Origin: Phycisphaerae bacterium
GTDB taxonomy: Bacteria; Planctomycetota; Phycisphaerae; Sedimentisphaerales; Anaerobacaceae
Direction of reading: 5' to 3'
NCBI GenBank assembly: GCA_017993835.1
Contig: JAGOLX010000010.1
Location: 1 to 64,000 of the forward strand
DNA: 64,000 nt
This document shows positions 41,971 to 54,295 of the stretch, piece by piece (position 1 is the first letter of the stretch; every line of letters begins with the position of its first letter). Under the pieces are notes generated by a model. It was not told the origin of the DNA. It saw only the letters and a list, made by a program, of their open reading frames with translations, and made no database searches. The position numbers and the translations under genes are program-made.

Positions 41971-44205
41971 TTAGAACATGCCGCCGCCGGAGAAGCTGAA
42001 CACCTGGGTTTCATCCTCCTCGTCCCGCATCAGCGGGGTGGCGATTTCGAATCGCATCGGCATATTCCCGAAGATCTGGGGCACCTTGATCTCGATGCCC
42101 GTGCCGATCGACAGGCGGTAGCTGCCCGTATCGATCGTGCCGGAGTCGGAGAACAACAGCAGATTGAAGTTCTTGCCGACCAGAGGGATCGTCATCTCCG
42201 CGCCGGCCAGGAAGACCCAGTCGCTGCCGACCGGGTCCCTCCGCCGCGGCTCGAGCACGTTCGTTTGCAGCCCGCGGGTGCTGACGCCCCGGTACTCGAA
42301 GCCGCGTATTCCGTAGCGACTCGTGCCGCCGGCGTAATACTTCTCGAACGGCGGCGCGTCGCCGACCACGGTGCCCGCGAGCAGCTTGCCCGCCAGGATG
42401 GTGCGCCGGCCGAGCACGTCCTCATGCAGGGTGAAGTAGTGGACGTAGCTGGCTTCCAGGAGTCCAAAGGTGTCGTCGCCGGTCACCTGTTCATAGGACG
42501 CGCCGACCGTCCTGCCTTGGGTCGGATCGTAGATATCGTCGACGCCGCTGTAGCCGAGGCCGAAGCGGACGCCGTACAACTGGTTGTTCTCCTTGACGTC
42601 CCGGATCTCCTGCGGCGCATCGTAATCGAGGTCCTCGACCTCGACGTTCTCCGCTCGAAAACCGATGCTCCTTCGCCACTGTTCGTTGAGGCGCTGCTCG
42701 AAGCCGAAGCTGCCTTTTAGCCGTGACTCGTCGTAGGATTCCCGGTATCGCATGTAGCTTTGTCCGAGGGTGTTGAACGTGATCGGTTCGTCCCGCCAGT
42801 AAGGATCCACGAAGCTGACGGAGTACTGGCTATACCTGGTGCCGGGCTCGAGGCGGACGCTGAACCGCTGTCCGGCCCCGCGGAACGGCTTCCATGGCCT
42901 GAGCCATTCTCCCAGATCCTCCGGCGTGTCCGTGATGTCGAAGTTCTGTTGCTGATAGATGATCTGGCCGAGCACGCCGCTGTCGCTGCTGAACCCCACA
43001 CCCGGGCGGATCATTCCAGTCATGCCCTCTTCGATGTCCACGCGGACATCCTTGCTGTTCGGATCGCCATCCTCGGGAGTGACCGGTCGAATCATGACTT
43101 GGCCGGAGACGGAGCCGGCACCCCGCGCCACGTACTTCTCGAGTCGTCCATAGCCCTCTTTCGGGGCCATCTTGGCGTTGTAGAACTCGCCGGGGGTGAA
43201 GTTGTACTCATCCAGAACCCGGCGCGCCACCTTGTCTCGGGTGCTCTCGTTGCCCGTCACATCGATGCGTCCGATGCGGAACTGGCCCCCCTCGCGGACA
43301 TCGAAAACCAGGTTCACGAGGTTCTCCTCCACGTCGGCGGTGAACTTCACGCCATGGCGAACCTCGGCGTCCACGTATCCGATCTCCCGGTATCGCTGCA
43401 GGATCGTTCTGGCGTCCCGGTCGGCGTCCTTCTTGAGACAGGCATCGCCTTCCTGCGATTTCAGATTCGCCCGCAACTGCTCTTCGGTGAAATGGGTGTT
43501 TCCCGTGAAGGTGATCTTCGCCACGTGGTAGAGAGGGCCCTCCTCGATCAGGAACGTCACAGCCATCGTCTCCCCGTCGGACGAGAGCTCGGTCTGCGAT
43601 TCGATCTTGTAGTTCAGATAGCCTCGCCCGTAGTAGAACTCGCGAAGCCGGTCGACGTCGGCCTCGATTGCCTCATCGGTGAAGTCATACCGCCAGAGCA
43701 GCCATTTGCGTTCTTTGATCTTGACGATCTGCCGGAGCGTTCTGGCACTGAAGGTGTCGTTGCCGATGAAGTCGATGCGGCTGATCTGGACTCGCGGCCC
43801 TTCCTCGATCCGGTACAGCAGGTGTCCGTCGGTCAGTCGATCCCGGTCCAGTGTGACCTCGACGGAGGTGTAGCCGACCTTGCGATAGACCTCGGCAATG
43901 GTCAGCCGACCGCCTTCCGCCAGAAAAGGATCCAGGCGGTCGCCCAGCTCGAATCCCAGTCGTTCGCGCAGGACGTGATCCTTGTACTTCTCGTTGCCCT
44001 CGAACTCAATCGACTTGATGATCCCGGCGGATGCTGAATCGCGGGGCGCCGATGGCTGATTGGGGTCGCCTGCCGGAGGTTGGTTCGGCTCGACGGTCAT
44101 CTGTTGGTTCGGATCGCTTGCCTCGGCCGCAACACACGGACTCACATGTCCCGCCAGGGCAAACAGCACCAGGAGAACGGCAATAGCATCCTGCATCTCG
44201 ATCAT
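41971..44205 (-). CDS. bamA: Outer-membrane protein assembly factor BamA
   Basis: A 744-residue barrel protein that folds and inserts outer-membrane proteins. Signal peptide about 1-27; a Pro/Asn/Gln-rich linker (DPNQQMTVEPNQPPAGDPNQ) about 30-60; POTRA repeats about 65-430 (IKSIEFEGNEKYKD, ISRIDFIGNDTFSART, KITFTGNTHFTEEQL, IGRIDVTGNESTRD); and the barrel about 440-744 with GGTSRYGIRGFEYRG. It lacks a terminal Phe-x-Phe in the strict sense but ends FSFSGGGMF. It lies between dnaB and skp. Confidence 0.94.
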   Translation of the reverse strand: MIEMQDAIAVLLVLFALAGHVSPCVAAEASDPNQQMTVEPNQPPAGDPNQPSAPRDSASAGIIKSIEFEGNEKYKDHVLRERLGFELGDRLDPFLAEGGRLTIAEVYRKVGYTSVEVTLDRDRLTDGHLLYRIEEGPRVQISRIDFIGNDTFSARTLRQIVKIKERKWLLWRYDFTDEAIEADVDRLREFYYGRGYLNYKIESQTELSSDGETMAVTFLIEEGPLYHVAKITFTGNTHFTEEQLRANLKSQEGDACLKKDADRDARTILQRYREIGYVDAEVRHGVKFTADVEENLVNLVFDVREGGQFRIGRIDVTGNESTRDKVARRVLDEYNFTPGEFYNAKMAPKEGYGRLEKYVARGAGSVSGQVMIRPVTPEDGDPNSKDVRVDIEEGMTGMIRPGVGFSSDSGVLGQIIYQQQNFDITDTPEDLGEWLRPWKPFRGAGQRFSVRLEPGTRYSQYSVSFVDPYWRDEPITFNTLGQSYMRYRESYDESRLKGSFGFEQRLNEQWRRSIGFRAENVEVEDLDYDAPQEIRDVKENNQLYGVRFGLGYSGVDDIYDPTQGRTVGASYEQVTGDDTFGLLEASYVHYFTLHEDVLGRRTILAGKLLAGTVVGDAPPFEKYYAGGTSRYGIRGFEYRGVSTRGLQTNVLEPRRRDPVGSDWVFLAGAEMTIPLVGKNFNLLLFSDSGTIDTGSYRLSIGTGIEIKVPQIFGNMPMRFEIATPLMRDEEDETQVFSFSGGGMF

Positions 44206-44236
44206 TTGTCATCCATCATCAATGATCCATTATCCA

Positions 44237-45730
44237 TCAGAACGGCACGGCTTCCTGCTCGATTTGCGCCAGGTTCTCGAACCGCGTGCACTTCTCGCGG
44301 AACGTGAGTTTCACGGTGCCGGTGGGACCGTTTCGCTGCTTGGCGATAATGACCTCGGCGGTATTGTCGGGCTCGTAATCCTCTTCCCCGCGATGGTAGT
44401 AGTCTTCGCGGTGCAGCAGCATGACCACGTCGGCGTCCTGCTCAATGCTCCCGCTCTCGCGAAGGTCGCTCATGCGAGGGCGGTGATCCTCCCGACCCTC
44501 GGGCGAACGGTTCAACTGGCTCAGCACGATGACCGGCGCCTCCAGCTCACGTGCGAGCGACTTGAGGTACCGCGAGATCGTCGAGATCTCCTGCTGGCGG
44601 GATTCGACCTTGCCGGAGCCGACGTGCATCAACTGGAGATAGTCCACCATGACGCAGCGGATGCCGTAGGCGCTGCGGAGACGGCGCGCCTTGGCGCGAA
44701 TCTCCAGGGGGGTCAGTGCGGACGTGTCGTCGATGTAGATGGGCGCCTCCGAGATGACGCCGCAGGCCTCCACCAGCTTCTGGTAGTGCTCGGTGCTCAG
44801 CATGCCCTTGCGAACGAGCTGGGCGTCCACACCGCTGTAGCTGCACAGGAACCGCTCAGCCAGCTGCTGCTTGCCCATTTCCAGCGAGAAGATCGCCAGC
44901 GGGATCTTCTCGATGATCCCGACGTGCTCGGCGATGTTCAGCGCGAAGGCCGTTTTGCCCATGCTGGGCCTGCCGGCGATGATGATCATCTCGCCTTTCT
45001 GCAGGCCGCAGGTCATGTCGTCCAACTGGTAGTATCCCGTCGGCAGGCCGGTGACGTGGGTGCCTTCGCGTTTTTCGATCAGCTCGTAGGCCTTTGTGAC
45101 GAGGTCCTTCATGGCGACGGCGGAACTGGTGATTCGCTTGTCCGTCACGGCGAAGATCCGCCGTTCGGCGGCATCGAGCTTCTCCGCCGCGTCTCCGCTC
45201 TCGTCGTAGGCGTCGGTCAGGATCTCCGTGGCCGCGATGATCGTCTCCCGCAGCAGCATCTTCTCCCGGACGATGTCTGCGTAGTACTGGACGCTCGCGG
45301 ACGACGGCACCGACTCGATGACCCGCTGGAGGTACTCGGCGCCTCCGATGGCGTCCAACTGGTTGCGGCGTTCCAGCTCGTTTCGCACCAGTAGGCCGTC
45401 GATCCCTTCGCCGCGGTTCTTCTCGTAGAGACTGATGATCGCATCGAACAGGATCTGGTGCTCGCTGTGGTAGAAGGCGTTGCGATTGAGCGTCTCGATC
45501 ACCTCGCCGACGCACCGGGGATCGATGATCATGGAGCCCAGGACGGCCGCCTCGGCCCCGAGGTCCTGGGGCATGCTGCGCATGGGGATCCCTGCATCCC
45601 GGGCCGGCCGAGCGGGCCTGCCCGCGGACTCCGGCGGGGACGAGGACGCACCCGCTCCTGTGGCGGGGGATGCCCCCGATTTGGACGCCTTCTTGCTGTT
45701 CTTTTCCGCCACGAATGGCCTCTGATCCAT
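44237..45730 (-). CDS. dnaB: Replicative DNA helicase DnaB
   Basis: A 497-residue hexameric helicase of the replication fork. The first ~55 residues are low-complexity (Ala/Ser/Pro-rich). The DnaB N-terminal domain follows at about 56-155 (PQDLGAEAAVLGSMI); the RecA-like core has Walker A in AGRPSMGKTAFALN, VMVDYLQLM (Walker B), and IVLSQLNRSPEGR. No intein or truncation. It heads the envelope gene run; 32 bases separate it from bamA, so it may be co-transcribed. Confidence 0.96.
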   Translation of the reverse strand: MDQRPFVAEKNSKKASKSGASPATGAGASSSPPESAGRPARPARDAGIPMRSMPQDLGAEAAVLGSMIIDPRCVGEVIETLNRNAFYHSEHQILFDAIISLYEKNRGEGIDGLLVRNELERRNQLDAIGGAEYLQRVIESVPSSASVQYYADIVREKMLLRETIIAATEILTDAYDESGDAAEKLDAAERRIFAVTDKRITSSAVAMKDLVTKAYELIEKREGTHVTGLPTGYYQLDDMTCGLQKGEMIIIAGRPSMGKTAFALNIAEHVGIIEKIPLAIFSLEMGKQQLAERFLCSYSGVDAQLVRKGMLSTEHYQKLVEACGVISEAPIYIDDTSALTPLEIRAKARRLRSAYGIRCVMVDYLQLMHVGSGKVESRQQEISTISRYLKSLARELEAPVIVLSQLNRSPEGREDHRPRMSDLRESGSIEQDADVVMLLHREDYYHRGEEDYEPDNTAEVIIAKQRNGPTGTVKLTFREKCTRFENLAQIEQEAVPF

Positions 45731-45921
45731 CGATACCGGTCCTGCGCACTGCATCGCACGTCGCGCGAAGGTCGGCATCCGACGCCCCTGTGATGCGGCG
45801 GCGCAGGACGTATCCGCCTCGACGCGACTGAAACAGGGGGGCATTGTACCTGCCCCAGACTGGTACGTCAAAGAGATGTTGGGCCCCTCCGCGCGGGCAC
45901 CCGCGCACCAGTACTGAAAAC

Positions 45922-48009
<2,088 letters not shown>

Positions 48010-48039
48010 GAGCTTCTCCTTATTCCGCTTCTATTTCCG

Positions 48040-49698
48040 TTAGATTGTCACCGCGCTCGGGCCCTTCGCCGCCGACTTCTTCTCCGAGCCCAAGTGGACG
48101 GGAATGTCGAGCCAGAAGGTCGAGCCCATGCCGACCTCGCTCTCGAACCCGACCGTGCCGGCCAACATGCCTGCCAGCTCTTTGCTGATGGACAGGCCCA
48201 GCCCGGTGCCCGGCGTCTCCCGCGTCAGAGACCCGTCGCCCTGACGGAACTTGTCGAAGATCTTGTCCTTGTCGGCCTCCGCAATCCCGCACCCGGTATC
48301 GCGGACCGCGAACCGCACGATTCGCTCGTCCAGCATGGAGGCGCGGACCTCGATCGCCCCTCGGGCAGGCGTGAACTTCACCGCGTTGCTCAGGAAGTTG
48401 TACAGGATTTGCTGCACCTTCCCGGCGTCCGTCACAATCAGCGGCACGTCCGGGCCGACCTCCATGCTGACGCGAATCCTCTTCTTCCTCGCCAACAGGG
48501 AGAATGAGGAAACCAGCGACTCGCAAATCTGCGCGACCGACGCCTGCTCGATGTGCATCTCCATCTTGCCCGCCTGGGCCTTGGCCAGGTCCAGCAGATC
48601 GTTGATCATCGTGAGCAGGCGGTTGCCGCTGGTGATGATGTTCTCGGCGTAGCGCTGGCCCTTCTCCTTCTTGAGCAGGGTGGGCTTCTCCCGCAGGACC
48701 TGGGCAAACCCGAGGATTGCATTGAGCGGCGTGCGGAACTCGTGCGACATGTTCGCCAGGAACTCGCTCTTGAGCTTGTTGGCCTTGAACAGCTCGACGT
48801 TCCGCTCGGACAGCTCGGTGATCTTGGCGTCGAGCTGGCGGTTGGCCTCGCGCAGCTCGTCCTGCGCCGCCTGGAGGTTGTCCAGCATGTGGTCGAAGGC
48901 GTCGGCGAGTCGCTCGTACTCGTCCCCGGTGGCGATGGAGCTTCGAATGTCCAGGTTGCCCTCCGCGACGTTGTTGGCCAAGGCCCGCAACTGGCGGATG
49001 GGGCGCAGGATGATCCGCTGCGTGATCCAGTAGAAGGCGACCGTGGCGCCCGTGGCGCCCAGCACCGCGGCCACGACCGTCCAGATGCGGTTCATGAAGA
49101 CCATCTTGCGTAGCTCACTGCCCACGCCGCGGGTCTGAAGGACCGCGGCGCCGATGTTCTCGTTGAGCGAAAAGGCCCCGCCTGAACCCTGCGGATTGTG
49201 GCAGCTCACACAGCCCTCCGTCGCGCGAAACACGCGGACATAGGTGCTCTGGGTCGTTCCCTCGACCTTGGTCAGTGCGATGGTCTCATCCCGGGCGTCG
49301 TCGTCCTTGATGCTGTCGAGGAGCTTCTTTTGCAGGTCGGTCAGCGGCAGCGCCGCACCGCTGTCCGTCTCCTTGGGGAAACGAACCCAAATCATCCCCG
49401 GTTCGTTCGGGTCTTTGGCCGTGCCCCGGCTGTTCAGCGCCGGCGCCTTCATCCCGCCCGGGCTTTCCAGTTGGAAGTGCGACCGCAGCAGCACAGACTC
49501 CACCCGGGCCGCGTTGCTGTCCAAGAGCACCTTGCGAGTGAGCTGGCGCATCCAGGCGTAGGGGATCAGCAGGGCAATCACCAGGCTCAGCAGCACCGCC
49601 GAGCCGAACAGGATTCGGCACTTGTCCGCCAGCGACAGCGGGCTTAGGTGCAGCACCCGAAGAGTCCGTTGAAACATGTTGCCCAGATTGATTCGCAT
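48040..49698 (-). CDS. Membrane histidine kinase with a c-type haem sensor
   Basis: A 552-residue sensor kinase. TM1 about 31-50, a periplasmic domain about 51-203 carrying one CxxCH motif (C163-C166-H167 in EGCVSCHNPQ) of the DUF3365 type, TM2 about 204-226, HAMP about 228-280, a coiled coil, HisKA with H319 in MSHEFRTPLN, and HATPase_c with NAVKFTP, DTGCGIAE and GTGLGLSI. The haem would sense redox state or a gas. No response regulator is next to it. The gene lies between aspS and the S9 peptidase, 31 bases from the latter. Confidence 0.92.
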   Translation of the reverse strand: MRINLGNMFQRTLRVLHLSPLSLADKCRILFGSAVLLSLVIALLIPYAWMRQLTRKVLLDSNAARVESVLLRSHFQLESPGGMKAPALNSRGTAKDPNEPGMIWVRFPKETDSGAALPLTDLQKKLLDSIKDDDARDETIALTKVEGTTQSTYVRVFRATEGCVSCHNPQGSGGAFSLNENIGAAVLQTRGVGSELRKMVFMNRIWTVVAAVLGATGATVAFYWITQRIILRPIRQLRALANNVAEGNLDIRSSIATGDEYERLADAFDHMLDNLQAAQDELREANRQLDAKITELSERNVELFKANKLKSEFLANMSHEFRTPLNAILGFAQVLREKPTLLKKEKGQRYAENIITSGNRLLTMINDLLDLAKAQAGKMEMHIEQASVAQICESLVSSFSLLARKKRIRVSMEVGPDVPLIVTDAGKVQQILYNFLSNAVKFTPARGAIEVRASMLDERIVRFAVRDTGCGIAEADKDKIFDKFRQGDGSLTRETPGTGLGLSISKELAGMLAGTVGFESEVGMGSTFWLDIPVHLGSEKKSAAKGPSAVTI

Positions 49699-49931
49699 GA
49701 CCTGGAATTGACTACTGACGATTCATCGTCGATTATCGGCCGTCGTTCTCGTGACCCGTCCCATGTTCTTCATCCGCCCCGTCCAGGGCCGGCCCGTCCC
49801 CAAGGACTGCCCCGGCCCTTCGCGGCGACCGTCCATTCTGACATGATCCTGCGACTTTTGCAACGCGCCAGTCGGGTCACGGCGGAGGATGGCCGATCCC
49901 GCCTGCCCGGAGGGAGGCCGGTGAAAACGAA

Positions 49932-49964
49932 CGGGCTCCCCGAGACATCGCCTCGGGGAGCCCG
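49932..49964 (-). terminator. Rho-independent terminator of aspS
   Basis: CGGGCTCCCCGAG pairs with CTCGGGGAGCCCG (13 bp) 22 bases after the aspS stop. On the minus strand the stem is followed by CGTTTTC, a short T-run. Confidence 0.85.
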
Positions 49965-49986
49965 GTGGGTTCGTGACAGGGCCCGC

Positions 49987-51819
49987 TCACGCCTGCTTGG
50001 GCGGGTTCTCGACCTCATGCGAGTGCTTCTGGACGCGCAGGTTCAGCTCGTCGAGCTGTTTCTGGTCCACCTCGCTGGGGGCATCGGTCAACAGGCACTG
50101 GCCTCGTTGGGTCTTGGGGAACGCGATCACGTCGCGGATGTTGTCCGTGCCGGTCAGGAGCATGGTGAGCCGGTCCAGACCCAGTGCGATGCCGCCGTGC
50201 GGCGGGGCGCCGTAATCGAGCGCCTTGAGGAACCATCCGAACCGCGATTGGGCCTGCTGGCGGGTGATGTTCAGCAGGTCGAAGATCTTCTGCTGGACTT
50301 CCGGGCGGTGGATACGGATGCTGCCGCCGCCGATCTCGCTGCCGTTCAGGACGATATCGTAGGCCTGGGAGCGAATGTGCATCGGATCGGTCTCGAGCTT
50401 GGGCAGGTCCTCGGGCACCGGCGCCGTGAACGGGTGGTGTACGGAATCATACCGCTTCTCGTCCGCGTTCCACTCGAACAGCGGGAAGTTCACGACCCAG
50501 ACGAACTCGAACACGCCGGGGTCATAGAGCTTCAAGTCCTTTCCGATCCGGCAGCGAAGCGGCGCCAGGGCCTTGTTCGCGACGGCCTCCTTGTCCGCGA
50601 CCAGCAGGATCAGGTCCCCATCTTTGGCGCCGAACCGCTCGACCAGTTGTCGCAGTTGTTCGGGACTGAAGAACTTGCCGATCCCGCCGCCGATGAACGT
50701 GGGAGTCGGGCCATCCATCTTGACTTTGCTCCAGGACAGGCCCTTGGCTCCGAAGTCCATGACAAGATTTGTGAGCGTTTTCTCGATATCCGCGCGGGAA
50801 TACGCATCGCCCGCGGGGGCGCACAGGCCCTTGACGATGCCGCCATTCTGGATGGTGGACGTGAAGACCTTGAACGTGCTGTCCTTCGCAATGTCGGAGA
50901 CATCCTTGAGCTTCAGGCCGAATCGCAGGTCCGGGCGGTCGATGCCGTAGTCGGCGATCGCCTCGCTGTACTCCATCCGGCGCATCGGCAGCTTCACCTC
51001 CACGCCGAGAACCTCCTTCCAGATCCTCGCCACGAGCTTCTCGTGAACGCCGATGACGTCGTCGACCGTGACGAAGCTCATCTCGACGTCGATCTGGGTG
51101 AATTCGGCCTGGCGGTCGGCCCGCGGGTCCTCGTCGCGGAAACAGCGAACGATCTGGAAATACCGCTCGACCCCGCTGACCATCAGCATCTGCTTGAAGA
51201 GCTGCGGCGACTGCGGCAGCGCATAAAACGCGTTTCGGACGAGCCGGCTGGGCACGAGGAAGTCCCTGGCCCCTTCCGGCGTGCTCTTGGCCAGCATGGG
51301 GGTCTCGATCTCCCAGAACCCCTGCTCGTCGTAGTACTTGCGGGCGAGCGTGGTGACCTGATGTCGCGTCTTGAGCCGTCGCTGCATCTCCGGCCGGCGC
51401 AGATCGATGTACCGGTAGATCAGTCGGGTTTCTTCGTTGGTTTTGGTCGCCCCGTCCAGCTCGAACGGCGGCGTCTTGGCCATGTTCAGCACCTCGAACT
51501 CGTCCACGATCACTTCGATCTGGCCGGTGGGCAGCTTCGGATTCTCGAGCCCCTCGCCCCGCGGTCGCACCTTGCCTGCGGCGGCCACGACCCATTCGCA
51601 GCGGACCGTCCGCGCCACGCGATGCGCCTCGGCCTGGACCTCGGGATCGAAGACCAGTTGGGTGAGCCCCTCCCGGTCCCGCAGATCGAAGAACACCAGA
51701 TTACCGTGGTCGCGATAGGATTGGACCCAGCCAGCCAGCACCACTCTCTTGCCGGCGTCCGCCAGGCGAAGCTCGCCGCAGTTATTCGTCTTCTTCAACA
51801 TATTGAAGTCTTTCGACAT
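49987..51819 (-). CDS. aspS: Aspartyl-tRNA synthetase (bacterial type)
   Basis: A 610-residue class II synthetase. N-terminal OB-fold (about 15-110) with [20 protein letters not shown]; motif 2 in [18 protein letters not shown]; a GAD insertion domain about 295-425; motif 3 in [16 protein letters not shown]. The insertion domain and ~600-residue length are of the bacterial type. It may charge tRNA-Asn as well if no AsnRS exists; that cannot be judged here. Its start lies 110 bases before a dispersed repeat. Confidence 0.96.
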   Translation of the reverse strand: MSKDFNMLKKTNNCGELRLADAGKRVVLAGWVQSYRDHGNLVFFDLRDREGLTQLVFDPEVQAEAHRVARTVRCEWVVAAAGKVRPRGEGLENPKLPTGQIEVIVDEFEVLNMAKTPPFELDGATKTNEETRLIYRYIDLRRPEMQRRLKTRHQVTTLARKYYDEQGFWEIETPMLAKSTPEGARDFLVPSRLVRNAFYALPQSPQLFKQMLMVSGVERYFQIVRCFRDEDPRADRQAEFTQIDVEMSFVTVDDVIGVHEKLVARIWKEVLGVEVKLPMRRMEYSEAIADYGIDRPDLRFGLKLKDVSDIAKDSTFKVFTSTIQNGGIVKGLCAPAGDAYSRADIEKTLTNLVMDFGAKGLSWSKVKMDGPTPTFIGGGIGKFFSPEQLRQLVERFGAKDGDLILLVADKEAVANKALAPLRCRIGKDLKLYDPGVFEFVWVVNFPLFEWNADEKRYDSVHHPFTAPVPEDLPKLETDPMHIRSQAYDIVLNGSEIGGGSIRIHRPEVQQKIFDLLNITRQQAQSRFGWFLKALDYGAPPHGGIALGLDRLTMLLTGTDNIRDVIAFPKTQRGQCLLTDAPSEVDQKQLDELNLRVQKHSHEVENPPKQA

Positions 51820-51932
51820 CGGTTGACTGCCCGCGCCCGCGAGAACGCACCCCGGGCGTCAGACAAAAAATACCATTATAGCAGACGATGCCTCACCGGT
51901 CAAGATGGGCGTCGCGCAGCATTACCCTGCGG

Positions 51933-52060
51933 GTGCATGACTGTATCTGCACGCGTGCAGTAGGGTTTCACGGAGCCCCTGAATTGTCATTCCCGCGCAA
52001 GCGGGAATCCAGTTCCTGGGACACGTCGCGCGCCGCGGTTTCTGGATTCCTGCTTGGCTT
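51933..52060 (-). repeat. Dispersed intergenic repeat, copy 3 (inverted)
   Basis: Read on the minus strand, the order of blocks matches copy 2 at 17301-17500 (GCAGGAATCCA, CNCGCGTGCAGATAC). TTGTCATTCCCGCGCAAGCG holds a short palindrome, CCCGC-GCAA-GCGGG. It lies upstream of aspS. The rest of 51820-52287 contains no gene. Confidence 0.7.
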
Positions 52061-52287
52061 GGTGCGGCCTTCGGCCGCAACCCAAGTGCCTGCCATCGAT
52101 TGGAACTGACGTTCCGATTCCTATGTATCGTGGGCTGTGTGTGTCCTGTCCGAAATACTTGTCAGGAAAGCAAGATGTCGCGCTTTTGCAGTGCAGGAAT
52201 GACAGAGTCGGGGCAACATCTTGTCCCTCTCTGCGGGAGGTCGCGGGGGCGGTGATGCACCCTGATACCATCAACTCTCGCTCCGCA

Positions 52288-54084
52288 TTACTCCCGGACC
52301 GTGGGCGGCTGCTGGGGCGCCGTTGCGGCGACTGACGCGGAGTTCTGGGAGCAGGTCTCCCGTGCGGGGCCTTGGGCGGCTGCCTGGCGAGCCGCCTGTT
52401 GTCGCCAGATCTCCTTGGCCAGAGCGACGGCCGCCATGTTGGCGTTTGTCTGCGGTTTCTTCGGCGAACTGGTTCGCTTGCGGGGCTGTCGTTTCACGCG
52501 TGCAGTGGGGACGGGCCTGTGGGGCGCCGGTTTCGCTTCCGCCGGTTGCGGCTGTGACGACGAGGCTGGCACTGGGGGAGCCGTGACTTCTTCTCGTGTC
52601 TCTGCCAACGGGGTAGGTGTGGCAGTCGAAGTTGACTTCTCTTCGCTGGCGTCGCACCGTGCTGCTTCCGGCGTCTGTCCCGTCTCTGCAACGGGTTGCC
52701 GGGCGCCGGGCGGCAACTGGTCAGCCGCGCAATCCGGACAATCCCTGGTGGACGGCGAGTCCGTCCGATCGGTCGTTGGCACCGGGAGGGCCCAGACTGC
52801 CGCGATGGCTCTTTCCACCGCATCGTCTCCCCCTGCGACCTTCGCCTCGCGACAGATGAATCTCAGCTTGCCGACCAGTTGATCCAGGTCGTGCACATAG
52901 GTCCACAGCAGATCCATCGCTTTCCATCGTGTCTGGCCGTTCCTGGATATCGTCCTGACCTCCTCGACCAGGCGCTCGTACGGCCAGACAAGGCTCCACC
53001 CGTCGAGCAGGGCATCGATCCGCCTGGTGACCGTCTCCAGACGTTCGGCCTCCTGATTCTGGAGGGTCCAATGTGCCTTGGCGTCCGTTGAATGACCGGG
53101 ATCATCACGGCAATCGCCGGTCTCATAGGACCACGTGGCAAACAACTCCTGTTCGTAGGTTCCCGCGAGGGAGGACGCCGGCCGCATCCAGGATCGTCTG
53201 CGACTCCTCGGCTGGGACGGCGGATCGTAGGCGCACACGATGTTTCCGCCTTCACGCTTCGGCACCACCGTCAGGATGCCTTGCGTCCTGCCCCAGAACA
53301 AGCGGCCCAACGGCGATGGGGCTCTCCATCGTGTCGCGCCCAGCGGCGTATAGGGACCCCTGGCGGGGGTCTGGCAAACCACGGTCCGACGCATCTCGTT
53401 CAGCAGGGCGGTGAGCACGGTAATGCGCTCGACGACCCAGATCTTTGGATCGAGCCCTGCCAGGCACTGGACAAGCCCTCGCATCACCTCATCCAGGATC
53501 GACAATGTGCGAAGCATCACGGAACCCGCCGCATCCGTCCTCAGGAACTGGTTGGAGCCCGCCGGATTCTTGTGCGCCGGCGCCTTCTCCAGGACCTCGC
53601 TCTGGCTCGCCCACGCGAGGATCTGTTGAGAGAACTCCTGATAGGAAGCTGTGCCCGAGGGGTCCCAGTGCTCCAGGACCTGAATCCAGAACTCGAACCA
53701 CTGCGTCTCATTGCGCCAATGGTCCTCGATGGAATCCGCATGGAGCACGCGTCTCTTGTAGTCCTGATAGCGAAGGGCATCGAAGTCCAGACCGGTCAGG
53801 AAAGCGGTCGCGCCGGGCCAATCCTGGAACATGGTTCCGCGTTCCTCTTCCTCGAATCGCCACAAGGTAAACAGGACGTGGGCGCAATGGGACAAGAGGA
53901 AGTACGGCTTCTCAGAGAAGACCCCGTCGTGTCGCCCGAACTTGTAGTAAAGGAATACTGCTTCAGAGGCTGAACTGACCGCAGAAAAGCTCTCGGCCAG
54001 GCGGCGTACGGCCTCGGTTGTCTTTGCACCAACCATATTCATTCCCCGGCATGACTTGTCTACATACGGTTTCAACTCGGTCAT
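52288..54084 (-). CDS. Large soluble protein of unknown function
   Basis: A 598-residue protein without a signal peptide. The first ~430 residues are helical and rich in Trp, His and Arg (AVFLYYKFGRHDGVF, WRNETQWFEFWIQVLEHW, RRIDALLDGWSLVWPYERL). From about 440 the chain is low-complexity, rich in Pro, Ala, Thr and Gln (TSTATPTPLAETREEVTAPP), with a basic patch (RVKRQPRKRTSSPKK) and an amphipathic helix (ALAKEIWRQQAARQ). No family is recognised. It is isolated by spacers on both sides. Its G+C at codon third positions looks lower than in the lpx genes, which might suggest transfer. Confidence 0.7.
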   Translation of the reverse strand: MTELKPYVDKSCRGMNMVGAKTTEAVRRLAESFSAVSSASEAVFLYYKFGRHDGVFSEKPYFLLSHCAHVLFTLWRFEEEERGTMFQDWPGATAFLTGLDFDALRYQDYKRRVLHADSIEDHWRNETQWFEFWIQVLEHWDPSGTASYQEFSQQILAWASQSEVLEKAPAHKNPAGSNQFLRTDAAGSVMLRTLSILDEVMRGLVQCLAGLDPKIWVVERITVLTALLNEMRRTVVCQTPARGPYTPLGATRWRAPSPLGRLFWGRTQGILTVVPKREGGNIVCAYDPPSQPRSRRRSWMRPASSLAGTYEQELFATWSYETGDCRDDPGHSTDAKAHWTLQNQEAERLETVTRRIDALLDGWSLVWPYERLVEEVRTISRNGQTRWKAMDLLWTYVHDLDQLVGKLRFICREAKVAGGDDAVERAIAAVWALPVPTTDRTDSPSTRDCPDCAADQLPPGARQPVAETGQTPEAARCDASEEKSTSTATPTPLAETREEVTAPPVPASSSQPQPAEAKPAPHRPVPTARVKRQPRKRTSSPKKPQTNANMAAVALAKEIWRQQAARQAAAQGPARETCSQNSASVAATAPQQPPTVRE

Positions 54085-54295
54085 TATGCCAGTCCTTCAT
54101 CGGCACTATCGGACGCCCACACGACCAGAAACGCCATGCCGGGGGATTCTGGGCAACGAAAATACGTAGCAATACGCAGGTTGGTTGTGGATCGCGCGGC
54201 GAGGGGAGATGATTATCGGTCACAGGAAAAGGCAAGCAAGAGTGTCGGGATTGACCTGCCATCGGGGATGTGCTGAACTGCGGAGACAAGAAGAA

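Noticed and set aside
42760-44037. A 425-codon plus-strand frame
   Set aside because: It is antisense to bamA.
49648-51963. A 771-codon plus-strand frame
   Set aside because: It is antisense to aspS, whose class II motifs are clear; GC-rich DNA makes such shadows long.
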